64,000 bases of DNA from Bradyrhizobium sp. CCBAU 53338 (GTDB lineage Bacteria > Pseudomonadota > Alphaproteobacteria > Rhizobiales > Xanthobacteraceae). The position numbers and the translations under genes were made by a program. Positions 24,968 through 32,876 of the stretch are shown piece by piece. A model generated the notes under the pieces. That model was not told the origin of the DNA. It ran no database searches and was given only the letters and a program-made list of their open reading frames with translations. The stretch spans positions 1,984,001 to 2,048,000 of the forward strand of contig NZ_CP030048.1 in assembly GCF_015291665.1 (NCBI RefSeq). Direction: 5' to 3'. Position 1 is the stretch's first letter. Each line of letters opens with the position of its first letter.

Positions 24968-25126
24968 ACCCACGGGAGGCAGCGGCGGTATGTCATCGTC
25001 GGAGGGCGCGCGCGACGCAACTCGGGTGGACCTGGGACTCCGGTGGACGTGATCTGTGGCTCCTTCGTGGAAGTCGCCCACCTCCGCGGAGTCGCTGCGA
25101 TCGTGCTGGTCACGATTCCTAAATAG
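24968..25126 (+). pseudogene. Remnant related to the gene at the left window edge
   Basis: The frame ends SFVEVAHLRGVAAIVLVTI followed by PK and a TAG; it aligns with SVEVVHVRGIAAIMLVTV of the first gene. There is no start in frame. An ATG at 24990 with a good GGGAGG upstream reads only 20 codons in another frame, so a frameshift has probably separated start from body. A 12-codon frame at 24917, also with GGGAGG, precedes it. The 24799-25378 region has no other gene candidates. Confidence 0.5.
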
Positions 25127-25378
25127 CGTTGGCAATCGTGTTGAAGAGCTACGCGGGGCGCAGCGTATCCGTGCTGCCGAGCCAAGACTCGATGGGCACG
25201 GACTTTCGTCCCTGCAAGCAACCTCCTCCTAGTCAAGGTGGTGCAGGGCGCCGGCACCTTCGGTTCGTCACTGGATTCCACCCGAGCGGAAACCGCCACG
25301 ACCCCCGGGACCTCCCTAGGAGGCGACGATCGATCTTTGAGCCATCATTCCGGCCGACGGGTAGCGGCTGGAGACGAC

Positions 25379-26257
25379 ATGGCAGTCCATTTTACGATCG
25401 AGCGGAGCGGGCATCTTTTCAGTTCGCGTGCGGACGGAGGGGCGCCGTTCTTCGTCGGGTGCCAGACTAGCTATAGGGACCGATCTTCCGGGGAAGATTT
25501 CGAAGGCCTGTACAACGTGCCCCGGCGAGAACTGCCGAAGTTGGCGTACAAGGCGACCGACTATCGAGGTCTGTACAGATTCTGGGCCGACTTCATCGAG
25601 CCGACCTCGAAATGCGAGGGAGGAAACTTCCTCACCCTCAATACGTACGACAGAGCGCGCTTCACGTGGGGGTTCGGCCAGTTCGGAGCACATGTGCCCG
25701 ATGGGGATTTCGTGGTTTTTTTCCGCGACATGATAGGCCGGCCGGAGAACGCCGACTACTTTCCCGATCTTGCCGTCAGAAACGGACGCATCGTCAAAAT
25801 AACCGGTGCGAGTCCCGTTGCGCTGGAGACATCGACCTCGACCGCCCCGCTCATGGATTACCTGAATCCCAGCACTTCGGCCGTCGAGGATTCCGAGGTC
25901 GTGTGCGCCGCCAAACTGATCCATTGGACGACGAACGTCGCCCAGGCGCGGGAGCTACAGGTGATGCATATGGTCGGCGTATTCAACCGGCTGATGCGCG
26001 AGGCCGATGCAAGGCTGGGCCTCGACGGCCGAAGCGCCGATGTTTGCCTTGCGATCTGCGACATCAGGCATCAGGGTCGGGCGAAGTACCCCGCCATTCA
26101 ATCGGCGCTGCGGTCCAATCGGCCTCTGGCAAATCTGCTTGCTCTCGGCAGCATCGCCTATCCCGAAAGGTGCGCGACCTTGAAAAGCGAGATTACCGCA
26201 AAGGGGGCGCTGCTTACGTCAAAGACGTGGAGCCGGCAGAACGGGGACTTCGTCTAA
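25379..26257 (+). CDS. Lysozyme-like peptidoglycan-active protein (putative)
   Basis: The ATG at 25379 follows GGAGACGAC and gives 292 aa; an earlier in-frame start would add a Pro/Arg-rich stretch unlike protein. The core has LNTYDRARFTWGFGQFGAHV and later GDFVVFFRDMIGRPENADYFP, a pattern I associate with lysozyme/chitosanase-like hydrolases, with MDYLNPSTSAVEDSEVVCAA further on. There is no signal peptide. The DUF2272 gene starts directly after its stop, so the two are coupled, perhaps as cell-wall-degrading effectors. The family assignment is tentative. Confidence 0.55.
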   Translation: MAVHFTIERSGHLFSSRADGGAPFFVGCQTSYRDRSSGEDFEGLYNVPRRELPKLAYKATDYRGLYRFWADFIEPTSKCEGGNFLTLNTYDRARFTWGFGQFGAHVPDGDFVVFFRDMIGRPENADYFPDLAVRNGRIVKITGASPVALETSTSTAPLMDYLNPSTSAVEDSEVVCAAKLIHWTTNVAQARELQVMHMVGVFNRLMREADARLGLDGRSADVCLAICDIRHQGRAKYPAIQSALRSNRPLANLLALGSIAYPERCATLKSEITAKGALLTSKTWSRQNGDFV

Positions 26258-26869
26258 ATGTCGATCCAGTCAGATCTGTTGACTACTGCGACGAACGAGT
26301 GGAAGCGTTGGGGCTTCTCCAGCGCTCCGGTCCAGGGTCCGAAGTCCATTGGCGGACGGGAATCGGAGCAGCCGTACGTCCAGTTCGTCAACGATTACTG
26401 GGTCACGGTAGGAAAGCCTGCGCGCAACGGAAAGTCGCCCTATCCTTGGTCCGCCGCATTCATATCGTTCTGCTTCAAGACGGCCGCTGCAGGGACAGGC
26501 TTTCCGTACAGCGAGTCGCATTGGGGATATTGCCAGGCCATACTGGCGCGTCCCAGGAGCTATCCGAAGCTTGAGCTGATGACTCCGGCCTCGAGTTCGC
26601 TGAGCGTAGGCGACCTGCTCTGGGCGGCAAGAGGCGGGCCCGATTGTCCGACTCCACCAGATTCCTACGACGGTGCAATAAGAGCCTTGCGAGCGGGCAA
26701 TTGGTTCTGTTCGCATGCCGATCTGGTGGTAGAGCTACGCGATGGAGAAGTGGACGTCATCGGAGGCAACGTCTCCGACTCGGTCACTAGATCCAGCTAC
26801 AAGACCGCAAACGGCAAGATACGTGATCCTCGACACGCATGGCTGGCGGTCATCCGAAACGGGCTCTGA
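26258..26869 (+). CDS. DUF2272 protein, putative cell-wall hydrolase
   Basis: The ATG directly abuts the TAA of the preceding gene. The 203-aa protein has features of DUF2272: a catalytic-like PYPWSAAFISFCFKTA region, SLSVGDLLWAAR, and a histidine in NWFCSHADLVVEL followed by VIGGNVSDSVTRSS, which resembles NlpC/P60 or CHAP amidase layouts. In this annotated copy the residue at the usual Cys position (PWSAAF) is Ser, so activity may be altered. No signal peptide is seen. Its neighbour is a lysozyme-like protein, making a cell-wall-directed pair plausible. Confidence 0.6.
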   Translation: MSIQSDLLTTATNEWKRWGFSSAPVQGPKSIGGRESEQPYVQFVNDYWVTVGKPARNGKSPYPWSAAFISFCFKTAAAGTGFPYSESHWGYCQAILARPRSYPKLELMTPASSSLSVGDLLWAARGGPDCPTPPDSYDGAIRALRAGNWFCSHADLVVELRDGEVDVIGGNVSDSVTRSSYKTANGKIRDPRHAWLAVIRNGL

Positions 26870-26956
26870 CGAAAAGCGGTCTGCACGAGAGCGGCGTGGA
26901 CCGTATTCGCGGATTCGGCCTATTACTGTTGGTGGATGGAAGTCCCGTTCTAGCGG

Positions 26957-27210
26957 TTACGCTTAGATGCAGCGGGCCGTTCATCGAAGGCGGCTCGCTC
27001 ACATTTCCATACACCCGGCTTGATCCAAACCAGCTATAGCAGCACCGACGAGCTTCCAGACCGATTGCCCCCGCGCGTAGTCATGTACTCGGTGCCAACA
27101 CATCTTGGAGGGCTCGCCCGTCGAGGGATTTGCAGTCTCAGCCGTTACGATCTCGTAGTCTGAAACGTCCGCCAAATCAGAGAGATTGGTCACAGTCATG
27201 GCTGCGAGCG
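26957..27210. repeat. Diverged repeat, copy shared with 20613-20866
   Basis: This copy begins TTACGCTTAGATGCAGCGGG and covers the 3' flank and most of the intact 88-aa gene. Alignment to 20613-20866 shows many substitutions and the 8-nt gap noted there. Confidence 0.7.
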
Positions 27211-27265
27211 TTCGGGTCGACTCCGCCGAGCCGCCGGGATAAAGTTCAACAGTGACCTTCAGCAT
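26999..27265 (-). CDS. Small conserved island protein (88 aa), intact paralogue
   Basis: The ATG at 27265 starts a protein beginning LKVTVELYPGGSAES and ending QSVWKLVGAAIAGLDQAG, clearly related to the 85-aa protein at 954-1211 and the pseudogene at 20668-20863. In the first locus this protein is fused operonically to an AAA/M41 protease; here it stands alone, with an 8-bp-spaced operator array about 55 bp upstream. Function is unknown. Having one orphan copy and one pseudogene suggests repeated acquisition and loss. Confidence 0.7.
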   Translation of the reverse strand: MLKVTVELYPGGSAESTRTLAAMTVTNLSDLADVSDYEIVTAETANPSTGEPSKMCWHRVHDYARGQSVWKLVGAAIAGLDQAGCMEM

Positions 27266-27318
27266 TTGTTTCTCGTGTTTCGCAAACCGTATCGGTCTGA
27301 AACCTCTCGACGGCGCCA

Positions 27319-27336
27319 TAGATATCTGGATATCTT
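27319..27336. promoter_or_regulatory. Operator array 5
   Basis: GATATC units at 27321 and 27329 are 8 bp apart. On the minus strand the site reads GATATCCAGATATCTA, differing from array 1 (AATATCTAGATATCTA) at two positions. It lies about 55-70 bp upstream of the 88-aa gene. Confidence 0.6.
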
Positions 27337-27562
27337 GAAAAAGTCAAGCCCAGATTTCTAAAATTGCGCCTGTTCAATGGGGCGCAGTCGTTAGAAGTAT
27401 GCGAGTCCGACTAGATGCTGCCAAGCGGTCGGGCCGATCGAGATCGAGTTTGTTGCCGGGGCTCGGATGTGGATCACAGGTACGCGGTGACGATGAAGGC
27501 CGCCGTGGATTGCGACCGGCCACACCGATTTACGCCGCGCATGAACTCGCTGTCTTGCTGGT

Positions 27563-27830
27563 GCAGGAAGCGTTCACGCGAGACCCGCTCTGTGTTCCGT
27601 GGCAAAAGGGAAGAGCTGATCAAGATCCTCTGGCACGGTGACCGTCGTCGGTTGATGGAGTGTGACTCTGCTGGATGGCATGGCGATATCTGCGGTTCGG
27701 ACATTGACCGCGTCTTTGATTCTCTGGTCGGCGATGGGCCCCGATGATACTCTTCCGACGATGTATCCAGGCCGCAGCGATGCTTCGCGCCGAGCGAGCG
27801 GCCCCGCTGGCCTCATCCGCGGCAAATCAC
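27563..27830 (+). mobile_element. IS66-family remnant (tnpB/tnpC debris), unit A
   Basis: The segment encodes FRGKREELIKILWH, which matches the hallmark of IS66 TnpB (FRGRRGDLIKVLWW type), preceded in another frame by VQEAFTRDPL (compare TnpB DPFSG region). The later AERAA-like stretch resembles the TnpC N-terminus. Frames are broken and no transposase is intact. No terminal inverted repeats were found by eye. Confidence 0.55.
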
Positions 27831-28108
27831 CAGCAGCTTCCACGGTGAACTACCCTCACAGCACGTCGACAGGAGCACGGAGCAGCTCACGCCTACTGGC
27901 GCTGCATCAAAAGCAGATGGATCAGTTTGTTTCGCTGTCGATCTCCAGATCAATCAAGTCGGGTCGCCAACGGAATCAAGCAAACCGAACACGACGGATT
28001 GACCAAGAGTCACCGATAAAACTAGCCTCGCGATACGCACGAGCTCGCAATTGTCAAATTGTGGAAGTTTGAGCGCCACGTCAGGCAATCGAAATAGGAG
28101 GAAACTCG

Positions 28109-28267
28109 ATGTTCTTGTTCACAAAGCTATCCAAGCTGGTCCAGCCGCGAGAGGTGAATACCGCCCCAAAAATGGTGGACTTGACGCAGCGGCAGGAAGT
28201 CCTCTCGCAGGTGTCGGGCGGCGCCACAAGTGGTAGCTGGGGTTCTGGCCGTTATGGCCTCGCATAG
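28109..28267 (+). CDS. Double-glycine-leader peptide precursor A (52 aa), microcin/bacteriocin-like
   Basis: The ATG at 28109 follows AGGAGGAA at 5-nt spacing, an almost ideal ribosome binding site. The product has a 38-residue leader ending DLTQRQEVLSQVSGG, then a 14-residue core ATSGSWGSGRYGLA. The leader fits the double-glycine type: Gly at -1 and -2, hydrophobic Val at -4 and Leu at -7, Glu at -9. A C39-peptidase ABC exporter that cuts after GG is encoded at 32873-35026. The leader is nearly identical to that of peptide B while the cores differ. The core is very short and Gly/Ser-rich; its activity and any modification are unknown. Confidence 0.75.
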   Translation: MFLFTKLSKLVQPREVNTAPKMVDLTQRQEVLSQVSGGATSGSWGSGRYGLA

Positions 28268-28340
28268 CAAAACGCTCTGAATCGCCCACGGTTCGCTACG
28301 CGCGAAACCGCTTGTTGCCAATCTGCGGCAGCTATCGGCA

Positions 28341-28358
28341 GGGCGGCAAACGCCGCCC
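28341..28358 (+). terminator. Hairpin downstream of peptide gene A
   Basis: GGGCGGC, loop AAAC, GCCGCCC forms a 7-bp stem about 75 bp after the stop of peptide A. The equivalent place in unit B has a longer 11-bp stem. No U-run follows, so it may be a stabilising or attenuating stem rather than a classic terminator. Confidence 0.45.
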
Positions 28359-28571
28359 GCCGGACGCAACCATCCCCGGATCTGTTCAAGCGGCATAACC
28401 GGAAACTTTATCGAGCGACGAAGTCTTGCAGGCTGACGGCCCAGAGACAACGGCCGATGCCTCGGGCCGCTCCCCTCCTGGCAGACCTACCATAATATCC
28501 CCTTGCGCCTGCTGTCGGTGTGGATTGCGACCGGCCGATATACCGGGCATGAGCTCGCCGGCCTTACTGAT

Positions 28572-28830
28572 GCAGGAAGCGTTCACGCGAGACCCGCTCT
28601 GTGTTCCGTGGCAAAAGCGGAAAGCTGGTCAAGATTCTCTGGCACGGTGATCGTCGTCGGTTGATGGCGTGGTGGCTCTGCTGGCACTTCGCATAGACCG
28701 CGTCTTGTGAATCTCTGGTCGGCGATGGGCGCCGATGATTCTCTTCCCGACGAAGTGTCCACGCTCCAGGCGATGCTGCGCGGCCGAGCGAGCGGCCCCG
28801 CTGGCCTGCGCGGCCAATCGCAAGCAGTTT
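28572..28830 (+). mobile_element. IS66-family remnant (tnpB/tnpC debris), unit B
   Basis: The same VQEAFTRDPL-like and FRGK-type segments as in unit A are present but further decayed. After them comes DSLPDEVSTLQAMLR and, one frame over, AERAA, matching the start of IS66 TnpC. Because both units hold the same debris, the insertion predates the duplication. Confidence 0.5.
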
Positions 28831-29210
28831 TCAAGACATCAATCCAATGAACCACCCTTACAGCACTCGACGGGAGCACGAAGCACCTCACGCCTGCGAA
28901 TGACGCTGTCGGCAAGATCTCCAATGTGCGAGATCAATCCTGTCCGGATGACGAGGCTCGAGGATTTGGTAACCTCATGCAAGGCGAAGTCGATTCACTC
29001 GCGCAGCATCAAAAGCAGGCGGATCAGTTTGTTTCACTGCCAATCTCCAAGTCAATCAAGTCGGGTCGCCAACGAAATCAAGCAAACCGAACGCGATCAA
29101 TTGACCAAGAGTCGGCGATAAAATTAAGCTGGCGATACGCACGAGCTCTGCAATTGTCGAATTGTTGAATTTGGGCGCCACATCAAGCAATAGAAATAGG
29201 AGGAAACTCG

Positions 29211-29378
29211 ATGTTCTTGCTCACAAAGCTATCCAAACTGGTCCAGCCGCGCGAGCCGAATACCGCCCCAAAAATGGTGGACTTGACCCAGCGGCAGGAA
29301 GTCCTCTCGCAGGTACCGGGCGGCGGCGCCGCAAGCGGCTCGGGTTCTTGCCGCCCGGGTTTTGGCCTCGCGGCGTAG
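29211..29378 (+). CDS. Double-glycine-leader peptide precursor B (55 aa), microcin/bacteriocin-like
   Basis: The ATG at 29211 follows AGGAGGAA at 5-nt spacing. The leader differs from that of peptide A at three positions only (Leu for Phe at 4, Pro for Val at 16, Pro for Ser at 36). The core after GG is GAASGSGSCRPGFGLAA, 17 residues with one cysteine, against 14 residues without cysteine in A. Both end in a GLA-type tail. The exporter pair is 2.2 kb downstream. The gene is shorter than many annotation cutoffs and would easily be missed. Confidence 0.75.
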   Translation: MFLLTKLSKLVQPREPNTAPKMVDLTQRQEVLSQVPGGGAASGSGSCRPGFGLAA

Positions 29379-29458
29379 CGTAGCAAAAGGCTCTCAATCG
29401 CCTGCGGTTCGCTACGCGCGAGGCCGCAAAACTTGTCGCCAATCTTGCGACAGCTATC

Positions 29459-29484
29459 GGCGGGGCGGCCAGCGCCGCCCCGCC
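29459..29484 (+). terminator. Strong hairpin downstream of peptide gene B
   Basis: GGCGGGGCGGC, loop CAGC, GCCGCCCCGCC forms a perfect 11-bp stem about 80 bp after the stop of peptide B. It corresponds in position to the shorter stem after peptide A. No U-run follows. Confidence 0.55.
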
Positions 29485-29584
29485 AGAACGCAACGGCGAC
29501 TGTTCAAGCGCCATAACCGGACCTTGATCGAGCAGCTAGTCTTGGCAGCTGACGGCGTCGAGACAACGGCCTATGCCTCAGGCA

Positions 29585-30596
29585 GCAACCCCTATCGCGG
29601 GACGCCAAGGGCTCGCAACTCAATCAGGTGTGTCGATTGGTATGTCGAGCGCGCAAGTTTACGTTCTCTCCCAATCGCGGACCAAATCAGAGCTAAAACT
29701 CAATCATCGCCGCATCGGCCTGCTGAAAACATCGGCGATCGAACATGTCATTGCGAACCGGCGTGTAGCGCACGATCGTCAGCATCGCGTCCCAAAGTAT
29801 TCCTGCCCAATGCAGAAAGACCTGCTGGTCCGTGGACAAAAAAGAGAATAGCCAAGCCCAGCTCGATGCCCCTCAGGCCGTGCGAATGGTGCGAAACGCC
29901 TCGAGCAAGGTAAAAAGTCACGGCAGCAGTCGGGGTTGCTGACGGCTGGATGGGAGGCAATGAGCTTGGACGAAATACGGAAATAGGCGGAGTGGAGGCA
30001 ACTATGACGATCGGAGTTCGTTACAGATCGCGCGCTCTGCCGTACTGGCCCTGCTCATGGATGATGCCCCGCCGAGATGGCAACCTAAGACAAATCTTTG
30101 GCAATTTCAACAATCGCTCATCGGCATCTGTCGCACTAAGCAATACATATCGGATCAACGCAATGAATCCGTAACTAGGAAATGTCCACGAGGAAACATT
30201 GACCCGTCAAGGAGCGCGAAAGCGGCCTGGAGGCAATCGCCGATTTCCACTAGCGCTTCGGCGAAGTACCTGTCAGGCCCCCCCGGAAAAGCAGGCCGAA
30301 GTTTATCGGCTGACCGGCCCGCCTTGAATGCGGCGCGTCCAACGTGGACTATTCACCTCGTCGAAGATTAAAGTATCCGAAGCGCGAGTCCAAACGTTGA
30401 CCCGTAGCATCCGGTATTCCCCGTGTTCTGTCTGAGGCTTCGAATGATGGCATCCCTTGCGCTAGAGCAATTTCTCACTCAGTGAGGCGGTTGCACGTAT
30501 CGGCAGCATTGGAAGCACGCAGACGGCATGCATTGAATTTACAGGGGACCGGTGACCGCAGCGTCGACCCACTGAGGGAAGATTGCAAGCCTTGAC
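29585..30596. other. Region between peptide genes and AraC gene; one weak small frame
   Basis: About 1 kb has no recognisable gene. One frame at 30004-30174 (56 aa, beginning MTIGVRYRSRALPYW) has a GGAGG sequence 7 nt before its ATG and could be a small gene, but nothing else supports it. An 8-codon frame with a good GGGAGG lies near 29960. The DNA is of lower GC content than the flanking island and looks like degraded insertion debris. Confidence 0.3.
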
Positions 30597-31496
30597 ATGA
30601 TTGGAAAAGAATCTGTTTCGCTGGAAGAAGATCGATGTTGTTGCTTCACCTACCTGAATATCGAGGGTGCACCGAGCGCAACATGTTTCGAAATCGGATC
30701 TGCGAAGTTTTGCATAATCGAAGGTGGAGATGACTCTATAGAATACGTCCCGAAGCTGCATGCACGCGAGTCAACCGTTGCGATTTTGGTCTCGACTTCC
30801 AATGGGTTCGAGATTGTACAAAATTGTGAGTGGAAGAGAGTGCCGAGATGGGGGGCGTGTATAATAAGCAGTCGCCAAAGCTACAAAGTGCGTTGCGCGT
30901 CGGGCGTGACCATTTCTCTACAGCTTCCGCGCGAGATGCTGCTCCAGCGATATCCGAAGTTTCGACGTTCTGAGATGTTTGTTCTTGAACCCGGTGACTT
31001 GGGGACAATTTTGCTGCGAGGTGCTCTAACGAATTTGGCTGAAAATACCTCCAGAGCATCGCTCGTACAGCATTCTGGAATTCCCCATGCCTTGATAGAT
31101 CTGCTGGGAACGTGTGAGATCCCTCTCGGGGCCACCGAATGGCGCTTGGAGCGAGCTCTCTCCTACATTGCACGGAATTTTTGGAGATCGGGTTTGTCTG
31201 CGAGCGATGTCGCCCGCCAGCAACGGTTAAGTCGACGATCGCTTGATGAAATGTTTGTACGGGCGCTGGGACGCACGGTTGCTGCCGAAATTCTTGAGCA
31301 GCGGATGGCACGAGCTTCAGCATATCTGATGGATGTTTCTAACCACCGCCGACAGATCCGTGATGTTGCCGCTTCGGTTGGCTTCGAGCATCCGCCACAT
31401 TTCACCCGTGCCTTCCGAAAAAGATTCAGCCTGACGCCGAGCGCCTTTCGGAAAGGAAGGCTGAGCTCGCAACAAACACTCGATAAGCAGCGGTGA
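30597..31496 (+). CDS. AraC-family transcriptional regulator of the peptide-export locus
   Basis: The 299-aa protein ends in an AraC double helix-turn-helix: LSASDVARQQRLSRRSLDEM, then IRDVAASVGFEHPPHFTRAF and RKRFSLTPSAFRK. The N-terminal 190 residues are a beta-rich sensory domain with several cysteines near its start (DRCCCFTY). It precedes the HlyD/ABC genes by 105 bp in the same direction and is the likely regulator of exporter and peptides. Codon use is more AT-rich than in the chromosomal genes to the right. Confidence 0.85.
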   Translation: MIGKESVSLEEDRCCCFTYLNIEGAPSATCFEIGSAKFCIIEGGDDSIEYVPKLHARESTVAILVSTSNGFEIVQNCEWKRVPRWGACIISSRQSYKVRCASGVTISLQLPREMLLQRYPKFRRSEMFVLEPGDLGTILLRGALTNLAENTSRASLVQHSGIPHALIDLLGTCEIPLGATEWRLERALSYIARNFWRSGLSASDVARQQRLSRRSLDEMFVRALGRTVAAEILEQRMARASAYLMDVSNHRRQIRDVAASVGFEHPPHFTRAFRKRFSLTPSAFRKGRLSSQQTLDKQR

Positions 31497-31601
31497 TCCA
31501 CTCGTCGCTGCTCACTTTGGAATAGTGCTTCTAGTTTGAATTAGTGTGATCTGGTTGAGTAGCACCGCCGAAGTACTCGGCAACACAAAACAGATCACTC
31601 C

Positions 31602-32876
31602 GTGAGCTTAACCGCGGCCGCCGCTATGTATCCGACCTCACTCTTCCGAGAGGAAGCAATACAGTTTCAGCGCAACAAGATGCATGGGAGTATCATACTG
31701 CGGCAATCGTGGCGTACCAAGTGGTTCGCTGCTGCGTCTGCAAGCTTTATTGCATTCGCAATTGCGTTCGTCACGTCGGCCTCTGTCGCGCGGAAGCAGA
31801 AGCTGGATGGCTTGGTGCTGCCGGAGCAAGGCTTGCTCTACATTTCGGCTCCGACAGCAGCTGTCGTTGTGGATCGCCGGGTCGTCGAAGGGCAAGAGGT
31901 ACGCCGGGGCGATGTCCTATTCGTGCTCTCGGCCGAACGCACAACCCGACGTGGCGGAGCACAAGAAAGCATCACCCGTACGCTTTCCGACCGAGTTGAA
32001 TCATTGACCGCAGAATTGGAGCTCGTGCGCTTGCGAGGGGAGCGAAGGCTCGCAACGCTGGCTCGCCGACGACAAAATCTGCTCAGTAGGCAGAGCGGAC
32101 TGGAGAAGCAAATTCAACTGCAAGTCGACCGAGCGGGGCTCGCCGAAGAGGCGCTGAGACGCTCGAAGACCTTGTATGAGTCTAGCAATGCGCCGTTAGC
32201 GCAAGTTCAGGAGAAGACGTCGGCGATGCTTGAACAAAAGCAGAAAGTCTATGATCTGCTTCAGATCCGCGATGGTTTGCTGGCTGAATTGGAGAACGTT
32301 GAGAGCGATATCGAGATCGCACCCATCCAAACCAAGCAGGAAATTGCGGCTCTTCATCGCGCCATTGGTGATACGGAAAATTCGCTCGCGGTAAGTGAGA
32401 TCGATCGGCAGATTTTGCTGCAAGCAAGTGGTCCTGGGGTAGTCTCATCGCTCGCCGTTCAGTCCGGACAGCAGATCAAGCCAGGGGATGCCCTCGCGGC
32501 CATCGAACCGGCCAATTCGACCTTATTCGCCGTCTTTTATGTTCCAAGCGGGGCCGTGGGATTGCTGCATCCCAAGATACCGGTGCGCCTAAGCTTCGAT
32601 GCCTATCCCTCCGATAAGTACGGGACGGTCTTGGGATCCATCGAGGACATCTCCCGCAGCCCGGCCTTGCCCATGGAGACAGCGAACGCCGCACGCGCCG
32701 TCGATGCCGACACGCAGGCTTATCGCGTGCGGGTAGCAATCAACGCGGCGTCGATGCCGACGATCATGAAGCTAAAGCCGGGTATGCGGGTCCGTGCAAC
32801 CGCCCTGCTGGACTATCGCCGGCTTTTTGAATGGTTGTATCAGCCGCTCGTGAAGACGTATGGGCGCGAAGCATGA
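31602..32876 (+). CDS. HlyD/CvaA-type membrane-fusion protein
   Basis: The 424-aa protein (GTG at 31602; ATG at 31626 is an alternative) has one N-terminal membrane helix (AASASFIAFAIAFVTSASVA). A beta segment (LYISAPTAAVVVDRRVVEGQ) follows, then a long coiled coil (about residues 120-260) and a second lipoyl-like half (GVVSSLAVQSGQQIKPGDAL). This is the layout of periplasmic adaptors such as CvaA/HlyD that link an ABC exporter to an outer-membrane channel. Its stop overlaps the ABC gene by 4 nt. No TolC gene is nearby, so a chromosomal one would be used. Confidence 0.88.
   Translation: MSLTAAAAMYPTSLFREEAIQFQRNKMHGSIILRQSWRTKWFAAASASFIAFAIAFVTSASVARKQKLDGLVLPEQGLLYISAPTAAVVVDRRVVEGQEVRRGDVLFVLSAERTTRRGGAQESITRTLSDRVESLTAELELVRLRGERRLATLARRRQNLLSRQSGLEKQIQLQVDRAGLAEEALRRSKTLYESSNAPLAQVQEKTSAMLEQKQKVYDLLQIRDGLLAELENVESDIEIAPIQTKQEIAALHRAIGDTENSLAVSEIDRQILLQASGPGVVSSLAVQSGQQIKPGDALAAIEPANSTLFAVFYVPSGAVGLLHPKIPVRLSFDAYPSDKYGTVLGSIEDISRSPALPMETANAARAVDADTQAYRVRVAINAASMPTIMKLKPGMRVRATALLDYRRLFEWLYQPLVKTYGREA

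Larger units (their letters stand above)
27505..28467. repeat. Tandem duplication, unit A (with peptide gene A)
   Basis: From GTGGATTGCGACCGGCC at 27505 to about 28467 this unit aligns with 28520-29584. Shared landmarks are GCAGGAAGCGTTCACGCG, TCAATCAAGTCGGGTCGCCA, AATAGGAGGAAACTCGATG and ACAACGGCC. Unit B is longer by an insertion of about 90 bp before the peptide gene. Each unit carries IS66 debris, then a peptide gene, then a GC-rich hairpin. Confidence 0.8.
28520..29584. repeat. Tandem duplication, unit B (with peptide gene B)
   Basis: This is the second unit of the 1.0-1.1-kb tandem duplication, running from GTGGATTGCGACCGGCC to about 29584. The peptide starts in A and B are 1102 bp apart while the IS66 debris is about 1009-1015 bp apart, which shows the extra segment in B before its peptide gene. 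Confidence 0.8.

Noticed and set aside
27480..28830. An intact IS66 transposase
   Set aside because: Only short TnpB/TnpC-like pieces in different frames are present.
27505..29584. CRISPR-like array
   Set aside because: There are only two long units rather than many short repeats with unique spacers; they contain genes and debris.
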